From the NCBI GenBank assembly GCA_001839685.1, contig MLAK01000856.1, positions 1 to 13,743 on the forward strand: DNA of 13,743 nucleotides. The letters are read 5' to 3'. Position 1 is the first letter of the stretch; each line of letters opens with the position of its first letter. The DNA is from Tritrichomonas foetus (Eukaryota; Parabasalia; Tritrichomonadida; Tritrichomonadidae). The notes under the pieces are model-generated. The model had not been told where the DNA came from. It searched no databases and saw only the letters and a list, made by a program, of their open reading frames with translations. A program made the translations under genes and the position numbers. Shown piece by piece: positions 1 through 8,600 of this stretch.

Positions 1-10
1 ATGAAATTTT

Positions 11-51
11 CAGTTGGGATAAATTGAGCGAAGCGCAATTTATCACAACTG
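11..51. repeat. 16-bp inverted repeat (hairpin)
   Basis: The left arm CAGTTGGGATAAATTG (11-26) pairs with CAATTTATCACAACTG (36-51). Fifteen of 16 positions pair, with one G/A mismatch, around a 9-nt loop (AGCGAAGCG, 27-35). Its role is unknown. It could be one end of a larger dispersed repeat cut by the window edge, or a 3'-end structure of a neighbouring gene. Confidence 0.7.
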
Positions 52-282
52 TATACTCTACTTTAATTTATCTACTTTTCGTAAATTTAAAGAGTTAGAT
101 TATTACCAAAAGAAAAATAAGAGAACAATATCCACATGAAAAACAATATAAATTGATAATGTCCTTCGAAATTCATCTTTAGAAAAAATTTTCTCATGTT
201 CATTTATATCCGAATATTTTTTATCAAATAACCACTTTATATTAATAATCAACAAACTATTATTTTATTATCCTAATTTTTA

Positions 283-299
283 CAGGTGATTTTCACCTG
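283..299. repeat. Perfect short palindrome CAGGTGA-TTT-TCACCTG
   Basis: Two perfect 7-bp arms (283-289 and 293-299) flank a 3-nt T loop, in DNA that is otherwise very AT-rich. It could be a binding site for a dimeric protein or a small hairpin. No function can be assigned from this window. Confidence 0.5.
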
Positions 300-791
300 A
301 AGTTCTAATATTTTGAGATTTTTTTTCAAACACTATTTTGATAAATGAGTGAAGAATCTACACTGAAGTTTTTTTCAAAGTTCATATAGTGTCACAAGAG
401 AAAACAATGAAAAAAGATTATTTTGCACTCCTCAATAATAAGCTTTCTCGAAGATTTAAAGTTTCTTTTTCTTTTCAATAAAGGGATGCTCAACCTGCCT
501 TGAGATTCACAATGCCCTAATTTGCAGCAGATTAATAGCTTCTGAGAGAATCAACAAATTGTAACTTCTGATAGAATTTCGCATGAGTTCATTCATAAAA
601 GGTGCACAATTTGACTTCAGTATTATTAAAAGATTGATCAAGTAGCATGATTAGTACCCGACAATCATAGAAAATTCCACTAAATAAAGATTTTGTTTCA
701 ATTTTGGCAAAAAGAAAAGAAAATTCGATTTTTTTTTTTAATATTTATACAAACACATGTTTAAATATAAACAAAAATATCTATCAATAAG

Positions 792-2309
792 TTAATCTTC
801 TTCATCTTTCTTTGGCTTCTTTCTTCCAGTAACAATCATTGGTGTCATTTTCAGTTCATCTTTTGATTCAACTGCTTGATTCACCATTTGATTCAATTCT
901 TTTCGGGATACTCCAATGACTTTTGCAATCCTTCTTAATCCTTTAGTATCTTCTTCAGGATCGGTCAAGTTTTGCAGTTCTCTATTCAAACTAATTTTGG
1001 CTGCCTGGAAGTCCAATTTTTCGAGATATCTTTGATGGTCAATTTCTCGATTTTGTTGTCGATACATCAATGCTTCTGATGCTGCACCTTCTTTTGCATG
1101 AAATTGTTGTTCTTTTTGAAGTTGAGCTTGATAAGTTTTGGCGTTATATGAATGTCTCACATTTTGTAATTTTTCCTCTAATTGCATTTTTCTTGTTAAA
1201 GTTTGATAATTTCTTCGTTGTTGAATAGTGGCAATCCTAATTTTATCTCTTTCACGATTTTCTTCAAATTCTTCATAAACCTGATCCATATCTCTTTGTA
1301 GAATCGAATCATGTATAGTTCTGGCTGATTTTGCACGCTGCTTCATTATTTTTCGTTTAATATGAATTCTTTCGGCATTACTCCTTGCTAAAGCTTCTTG
1401 ATAAATTTCATTCTTACGTGCTTTTTCATTCAGTCTATTTATATTGGTTTCCATTTTATCTTCATATAACATGTTTTTACGATCACGAACACTTTGAGAA
1501 TGTGTCGAACTAAGCTGGAAAGAAAGTCTGGCATCATCAAACATCCCAAGTGTGTTAGTTAAATATTGGCTACATTGATAAGAATCTCCTCGAGATATCG
1601 AAAAATTATTTGTTGATGACATCGTCATATTCATTGTCCCAGGTTTACCAAATATTGATGGCAAACTACTTTCAGAATATCTGAAACCACGAGTATTTCT
1701 CAAATCATTGACAAATTTCGTTTTTTCAAAATTAGCTTCATCAATGTCATGAAACCTCTCAATTGTTCTCATTGACTTTCCCATATCTTCTTTTTCACGT
1801 GACATGTCTCTCAATTTGGCAACTGCCAACTTTTTCAAAGTGGATTTATCGTCGTTTTCGATTTTATGAAATGTGTTTAATTTATTATCAGCATCAAATT
1901 TGGCTTTCCTGACTGTTCCATTCATTCGACGACTTGAATTATCATCGCTGCTATCGATAAGATACTGTCGCATTTCGATGGTCCGATCTATCATTTCTTG
2001 ACGACGATTGATATACTTTTGATATAAAATCATTGTCGAATTATTATCAACTGGCGAATTCGAATAGAAACTAACAAGTGGCTTAAAATTAAAATCACTA
2101 TTTGTATATCCAAGCCGCTTTAAAGCTTCTATCGTTAAAGGCTCGGTAAAAACCACCTCGATTGCATTTTTGTCGAAATTAAGAATCGAAACTGTTTTGA
2201 CTGCTTGAAAAGGGTTATTTGCACTAGCGCGTGGAGAAAAACCTCGTGGTGAACGAGGAGAGCTTGGAGATGTTGGCGAATTGATTGAAATTGGCGGGTG
2301 AATCTCCAT
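792..2309 (-). CDS. Ser-Pro-rich coiled-coil protein, probably cytoskeletal
   Basis: A 505-residue hypothetical protein. I start it at the first in-frame ATG (2307-2309); the frame stays open upstream only through non-ATG codons (a GTG lies at 2337-2339). Residues 10-27 hold five Ser-Pro pairs among Arg and Pro, which are likely proline-directed kinase sites. A short folded segment follows, with a PLTIEALKRLGY motif at about 57-68, of the kind seen near the N-terminus of some protist and ciliary coiled-coil proteins. Most of the rest is long charged helix rich in Arg, Lys, Glu and Gln (roughly 95-190 and 280-450), predicted to be coiled coil. The C-terminus ends in a basic then acidic tail (GRKKPKKDEED). 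There is no signal peptide, membrane segment or catalytic motif. A cytoskeleton or basal-body role is inferred from composition only. It is divergent from TOR, so the two share the 2310-2690 promoter region. Confidence 0.8.
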   Translation of the reverse strand: MEIHPPISINSPTSPSSPRSPRGFSPRASANNPFQAVKTVSILNFDKNAIEVVFTEPLTIEALKRLGYTNSDFNFKPLVSFYSNSPVDNNSTMILYQKYINRRQEMIDRTIEMRQYLIDSSDDNSSRRMNGTVRKAKFDADNKLNTFHKIENDDKSTLKKLAVAKLRDMSREKEDMGKSMRTIERFHDIDEANFEKTKFVNDLRNTRGFRYSESSLPSIFGKPGTMNMTMSSTNNFSISRGDSYQCSQYLTNTLGMFDDARLSFQLSSTHSQSVRDRKNMLYEDKMETNINRLNEKARKNEIYQEALARSNAERIHIKRKIMKQRAKSARTIHDSILQRDMDQVYEEFEENRERDKIRIATIQQRRNYQTLTRKMQLEEKLQNVRHSYNAKTYQAQLQKEQQFHAKEGAASEALMYRQQNREIDHQRYLEKLDFQAAKISLNRELQNLTDPEEDTKGLRRIAKVIGVSRKELNQMVNQAVESKDELKMTPMIVTGRKKPKKDEED

Positions 2310-2349
2310 TTTATCTTTTGGAGACCGTTTATAAGACACATTTAAATTG

Positions 2350-2361
2350 TTATTTGGCCAT
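2350..2361 (-). other. Tiny upstream ORF before the coiled-coil gene
   Basis: If transcription starts at the TCATA at 2375-2379, the leader contains ATG GCC AAA TAA here. A second upstream ATG at 2339-2341 is out of frame with the main ORF. Either could reduce translation from the ATG at 2309. Equally, the true start of transcription may lie downstream of both. Confidence 0.3.
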
Positions 2362-2374
2362 ATTTTGATTATTT

Positions 2375-2379
2375 TATGA
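2375..2379 (-). promoter_or_regulatory. Possible initiator TCATA of the coiled-coil gene
   Basis: On the minus strand TCATA fits the trichomonad initiator pattern TCA(+1)YW. It lies 68 nt upstream of the ATG at 2309, longer than typical trichomonad leaders, and two ATGs intervene. The assignment is therefore weak. Confidence 0.3.
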
Positions 2380-2584
2380 CCAAATTAACACTGAAATTGA
2401 AGGAAATTGAGGATTTGTCAATCATGAAAATATTGAATAATCTCAAACGACAACCTCATTTTTGAATTATTATATTGTAATAAGGTTATGATTTTTAATA
2501 TTACATTTATTCCAAAGATGAGTTTGACAATCTGTCATGTTAAACTTTGGTAGTAATGAAGAGGTATAATTTAGACTTCAAAAA

Positions 2585-2598
2585 AATCATGGATGATT
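2585..2598. repeat. Perfect palindrome AATCAT-GG-ATGATT
   Basis: Two 6-bp arms around a GG centre lie about 95 bp upstream of the TOR start codon, within the shared promoter region. It is a possible dimeric factor site. The sequence alone gives no more. Confidence 0.35.
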
Positions 2599-2685
2599 CA
2601 CAAGCAATGATTTGCTGTTAATTTTGACCATTTAACGTTTGTTGAGAGAGATTTGTCATCAAGACATGTCAAACTCTCAGAAAAT

Positions 2686-2690
2686 TCATA
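2686..2690 (+). promoter_or_regulatory. Initiator-like TCATA directly before the TOR ATG
   Basis: TCATA abuts the ATG at 2691 and matches the trichomonad initiator TCA(+1)YW. A start at the A (2688) would leave a 3-nt leader. An in-frame stop TGA (2643-2645), with no ATG between it and 2691, supports 2691 as the start. No other TCAYW motif is visible between 2691 and the next in-frame ATG at 2793. Confidence 0.5.
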
Positions 2691-5600
2691 ATGAAAAGAA
2701 TTTTGAAAAGAAATAATTCAAATTTTATCAATCCCATCAAAAAAATTGGATGTAGGATAAAGTGCATTATCAAAAAGTTTAAGTTGCAAGGTTTTATGAT
2801 TTTTTCGCTTTTTTCATTGGTTGATGAAAATAATGTTTCACTGGAAAGTTTTTCACACTGGTGTCATGATATAGATTACATTTTTTCTCAACTTAATGAC
2901 AAGATCGCAGAGTTCACAGATTATGATATCAAACTCTTTTTAGATCGCTTTAAAGACATGTCTTTAAATCCAAAGAACAGTGAAAAAACTCGACTTGTTT
3001 CTATGGCACTAATTATAAAATGGAACGTGATTAGCAAAGATTATTTTCATGAAATTTTAACATTTATTTATTCTAAAATTTCTGAAACGAATTTAATAAT
3101 TGTGAAAATTTGTTGTCATTTCTTAAAGAGTTTGAATTCAGTTTCCAAAAATTATCAGCTTTTTCGAATTCCATTAAATTTTGTTACAGTAACTCTTCAA
3201 AATTTTAAAAATAATAATGAATCTATTACTAATTGTTTAATAATTTTAAACATTGCGAAAAAAGTTGTTCCAATTGATGTTTCTAAGGTTTTACTTCCAA
3301 ATGTTCATCTTTTATTTGAAATTATGACAAAGAATGATAAATCTGAAGATTCTTTTTACTCTTTGAAGCTGATGAAATTCATGAATTACTATCAAAATTA
3401 CAATGTTCAATATTATTTTAATAAATCTATAGAAATTCTTCAGAAAGAATATAGTCGAAATTTACTTTATTATTTATATAATTTATTCACAGTTTTACCT
3501 GCGCCTTTTCATTCGAAGAATCAACAAATTTTAGATATTTTAATGAAATATCCAAAATACATTTCGTATAAAATTATTTATTTAATGCTAAAGACATATA
3601 AGTGTAATTTCAGTTTTCCAGAATTTATTCCAAAACTTTTTTATCAAAAATTTCATAAAATTTTGATTCTCATTTTGACATCATTTTCGAAATTCATTTC
3701 TCCTGAGCCAATCATGACGTATATTAATGGTTTCGATACTGAAAATCATATATGTATCTTCAATTCAAATCAAAATACAGTAAAAAGGAAGAAAGTATGC
3801 ATTTTTGAAGTTTATAAGGCACTTCTCAATAATTTCCCAAATTTTCAAACCAATTTCCTTTATCCTAAGACAATTTGTATTCATTACATGATTACTTATA
3901 AAGCATATCCAACAAAATTTGATTATAATTTCCTGAAATATTATTTTTCAAGACTTTCATTAATTGATAAAAATATTCCAATTCTTCTTTTATTTCGAGA
4001 CACAATTCCAGATTTGAAATCTTTTATTCTATCACAAATTCAAATGAAAGGAAATAATTATGTGAAAGAGTTAATTATAGATTATTATTCAAATGAATTC
4101 AAAGATATTCTTCTTCCAATTTCATTTTTTGATCATAATAAAATGCTTCGAATGAAGGCTTTACAAAAACTAAATCAAAATGATTATTTTTCTGTGCCAG
4201 CATTCCTTCCTCTTTTGAATGATCGTTCATTTAAAATTCGAAGAGCCACAATAAAAGTTTTATCGAAATATATTCCATTAAATCCTCTAGATTTAGAGCC
4301 AATCACTTATGGATATACAAAAGAAATATTAACTTTAATGTCATCAACTTCCAACTTACAGAAACTTTCGAAATATGCAACATTAATTGCCAAAATCTGT
4401 AAATATTTAAAAAGTGCAGCCTCTAAATGTTCATCATTAATCATTGATATGTTTCTGACAATGGCAAATCGAGATGGAAATTATTATTTAACACGTTTTT
4501 CATTTAATAATAGTAACTTAAATTTGGAATATAATGACAAAAATGTTTTTAGTGATAATGTCAATAATAACTATAATTATCAATCTAATGAAAGCGTATA
4601 TTTATATAATGCCAATAATTTTGATGACAATCTGAATAATTCACACACGAAGAATGTTTCTAAAAATATGAAAGAATCTTATAAGTTAAAAGTTTTATTG
4701 AATTCGCATGAAAAATATTTATATAAAATTGATATCTATTTAACCAAGGCAATTGCAGATCTCGGTAATTTAGTTAAAGAAAGACTTGTTGACGTTTTAA
4801 ATATGTTTTATTTAATTTTTATGAATAGAAAAAACAATGATAAATTGTTAATTACATGTGTAAAATCGTTAATTGAGCTCTCAACAAAAATTCACAATGG
4901 AATGAATATTAGGCTGCTTTGTCCACAAATGCTGAACCCATTATCAATGATTATTATGAATACACAACATGAAACTTTAATTGTTTCAATTCTCAAGCTA
5001 ATTGGTGGGAGCTTTGATTACATTGATGTTTTTCAAACACAAATTGCTTCGAATTTTATTAATTCATCATCATCTAATGCAGATAATTCATATACAAATT
5101 TTGTTTGTAAGAATTTAATGAATTTTATCGATGAACCTAGTGAAGCACTTTTTAAAACAATCACCAAAGTGTTTGAGAGTGATTTTGAAAATGCAAAAAA
5201 ATATGTTTCTAATTTTCTTCCCATGTTTTTGAAGGGAATGATGGCCAACAAAGAAATTTTCGAATATACTGAAGTTTTAATTGCTGCCTGTAAAATTGAT
5301 ATTGTTTTAATGTTTGATGAAATTGTGAGGATTATTATCAAAAACATTGAATATCCAACATGTGTTCGATTTTGTACATGTTTATGCCATTATTTAAAAG
5401 GAAATTTTAATCCAAGCATAATCACAATTTATCAATCCATTTTGAATCGTTTAGATGAAATTAATTTTGAATACTTTAAATGCGCAATTAAGTTTTGTTG
5501 CTTTGCTATATTAGACTCTGGCCAAGATTTCGAGTTGTTATTATATACAATTGAAAATTTAAGATTAACCAAAGAACAATTTATCAATAAATTTGTGAAA

Positions 5601-8600
5601 TATCTTTCAATTATTCTCACTGAGTCCTATGATCATAATTTTGAATTCTTAAAAACTCGAATCAATCTTCTTGTTCATTCATTGAATCGAAAAATCATTA
5701 AAATGAATTCTTATCAACTAACATATAAAATCAAGAAACTTTCCAATCTTAAAGCTAATAAAAATGACTACTTTTTCAAAGATTTGAGCTTTCCATCAGA
5801 AAAAAATTCACCCAAATTTATTAACGAATTAACGTATAAAATGATTACTAAATCACCATCAGGTTCAATAAGAGCCTGCTCAGACATTTTCACCTTGTTT
5901 CCAGATTTTATTCAAAATCTTTTCCCTTTCGCATTTTACAGTTGTTGGGAAAAAGCAAGTAATGATGATCGAAATCACTTTTCACAAATAGTTGATCGGA
6001 TTTTAGCCGAGCATGACAATCCTAATCGTATTTTTTATGAATTAATTCAATATGTAGATCAATGTGGAATTCCAATGAAAATCAATGAACTTAGAGTTGC
6101 TTCATTATCTAATTCTCCACAATTTTCAATGTATTTACTTCAAAAGCATTACATTATGAAAGATAAAAATGATCATGAAATAACAAAGCAATTAATGAAT
6201 GTTTCATCCAAAATGGGTCATTCATCAATTACAAAAGCATATTTAGAAAACATTTCACATCATTTAACAAATGATGAAAAAGCCAAATGGCATATTAATT
6301 TGGGTCAATGGGACAAAGCTCTTGAAATTTATACAAATTCAAATGGATCAATCGAACATATTGTTCCTTGTTTAAGAAATATTGGTCGCGCGAAAGAAAT
6401 ACTTAATTATGAAAAAGAATTTTTATCTTTACCAAAAGAGCAGCAAAATCTTCTCAGTGATTGTTTTTGCTGGGCTTATTCTGTCGCAAAAGAGGTTGAG
6501 AAAACTGAAAAGATTATAGAATCATTTGAAGAAGATTGGACCCCAATGAGATATGTGTCAGCTGTTTTTTTCTCCCTTCAGCAGAGAAAATTGGAGCGTG
6601 CAGAACAATTAATTGAAAAAGGATTTAAATTAATGGCAAGAAACAAAAATGTTTTTGGCTGTGGAGATCAGAATTTACTTGATAATTATTTTTCAACTTT
6701 ACAACTTTTCATTGAATCGAGAGAAGTTTTAAATTTCTTAAGATTAAAAAGAACAGATTTGTCTCAAATGTCACAATCATGGAACAATAGAATCAAAGGA
6801 TTCAAAAGAGATCAAATTGCATGGGAAAAATTGATCAATTTAAGAAGAATTGCAATTCCTATTGCTCCCAATATGCACTTTTATACTAAAATCATTTCTG
6901 CTTTACGAAAAGATGGCCAGTTTCGACTTCTTGATCGAGTTTTTGGGAAATATTATGATGGACGGGTTGATAATTTAACATTAGTTCAACGTTGCAAAAT
7001 TTTATGGGAAATGGATCAAAAAATCGAAGCAATAGAAGCATTGACAATTCTTGTTGAACTTTTTGGAAGCGATTTAACTCCAATAAGATTTAGACGCTTA
7101 ATTTTTAGTGAAAAGAATTATGTGTTTTTACAGGTTTTGAATTCATACTTATGTGATAACTTAATGCCACAAGGTGTTGTTGATATGTGCCTTGATTATT
7201 ATCAAGTGAAAAATCTCAGTAGCTATCTTCATTCACTTCGTTCACAGCCAATTGAAGTTAAAAGACTATGGGTTTCAAAATTAATGGATCTCTTTCCTGA
7301 TGCATATTATTTAATGCAAATAAATTATGCAAAAATTCAAACCCATCATCAAAAAAGTCGAATTTATAGTCTTTATTCTTCATATCTTTATCGTCTATAT
7401 CCAGATAATATTGAATCCATGATTAATGTTGCTAAAGGCTTTCTAACAGCAGCAAAATTTGAACCTAATAATCACCAACATTGGAGAAATTGGGGATATG
7501 CAAATTTACGGTTATATTCGCTTACAAGAAATAATCCATTTTATATTACACTTGTTTCAGAGGCTTATAAAGCCAAACAAACAAAAGATGTGGATAAACA
7601 AGCATATTTACCACCTGATGCCATGCCAGTTTACAATTCCGATGAGGATGATGAAATTTCCTCTTCTTTACAGAGTGAAGACTCAATTGATGATGATTTC
7701 ACTAAAAATGGAGATGAAAAAATATGTGACGCCGATGTTGTTGGTACTGAATATGGTGTTACTTTTAATGATATGACATTTGTAAATAATGATGAAGGTC
7801 AAAAACCAGTAGACATGACCAATGCTGATATTTATGCCATTAATACAATAACTGGATTCTTAAAGGCAAATGATCTTTATCATGAAGGATCACTAGAATA
7901 TTTATGCCAAGTTTTTTCTGTTCTATTCATGCTAAATAATTCTTCTACAATTCCCCCTCATTTGTATGATGATCTTTTAATGCTTGATACAAAAGATTTA
8001 ATTAGTGTTTTACCACAAATCACAGCTCAAATTGCACATATTGATCCATATATTTCCAATTTAGTTGCTAATCTTTTAAGTAATTTTGGAAATGATTATT
8101 TCCAACGATTATTTTTTGCTTTGAATTTATATGTTCATTCATCAAATAAAATCAAAGCAAAAACAGCGAAAGAAATTATTAGACCATTTATTAACTTGAA
8201 TCCAGTTGTTGCACATGAAGCTCAAATGTTTGTTGATGGAATGTGTAGAAGTGCCGTCACTCTTTTTGAACATTGGGTTCATACTTTGGAAAATGCATCC
8301 AATTTAAGAAATAATAATAAAAATGGTGATGCTAATCATCTATTAAGAAAGTTAGTATTGAAAGAAATTGAACCATGTTGTGAACTCGATCGTTTATTTC
8401 TCTCACTTTTTGGTGAATACATACACCAAGTTAAAAAGCTTCTAATTGAAGGCAAAGAAGGTGAAATGTGGTCTTTACTGTCACATTTATATCGATCTAT
8501 GAAAAATATGGTTAATAAATTGTCAGTCATTTTATTAACAAAGGTTTCGGAAATTTTAGCAAGCAAAAGACATTTTCATTTATTTGTTCCAGGAAGATAC

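Larger units (their letters stand above)
1..791. other. Intergenic region, no gene supported
   Basis: I see no convincing coding region here. It is AT-rich with frequent stops in all frames. The longest tempting plus-strand reading (ATG at 407, TAA at 479-481) is only 24 codons and has no recognisable features. The stretch contains a strong hairpin at 11-51 and a short perfect palindrome at 283-299. An imperfect direct repeat, TTCTGAgAGAAT / TTCTGAtAGAAT, lies between about 540 and 577. The right end, next to 792, is presumably the 3' UTR of the minus-strand coiled-coil gene. Confidence 0.6.
2310..2690. promoter_or_regulatory. Divergent promoter region between coiled-coil gene and TOR
   Basis: This stretch of about 380 bp separates two divergent genes and has no supported ORF of its own. 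Visible elements are TCATA motifs on each strand (2375-2379 minus, 2686-2690 plus), TTTGACC at 2623-2629, and a perfect palindrome AATCAT-GG-ATGATT at 2585-2598. Two smaller hairpins are AGCAA-TGAT-TTGCT at 2603-2616 and a bulged stem at about 2512-2550. The arrangement implies that both promoters lie here. Whether they are co-regulated is unknown. Confidence 0.6.

Noticed and set aside
407..481. Small plus-strand ORF of 24 codons
   Set aside because: Too short, with no family resemblance and no other supporting signal; expected by chance.
1550..1560. ACTAACACA on the minus strand resembling the trichomonad intron branch and 3' splice element
   Set aside because: It is followed by CTT instead of CAG, lies inside an uninterrupted coding frame, and no matching GTATGT-type donor was seen.
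2337..2339. GTG as the start codon of the coiled-coil gene
   Set aside because: Same reason; an in-frame ATG ten codons downstream is the natural start.
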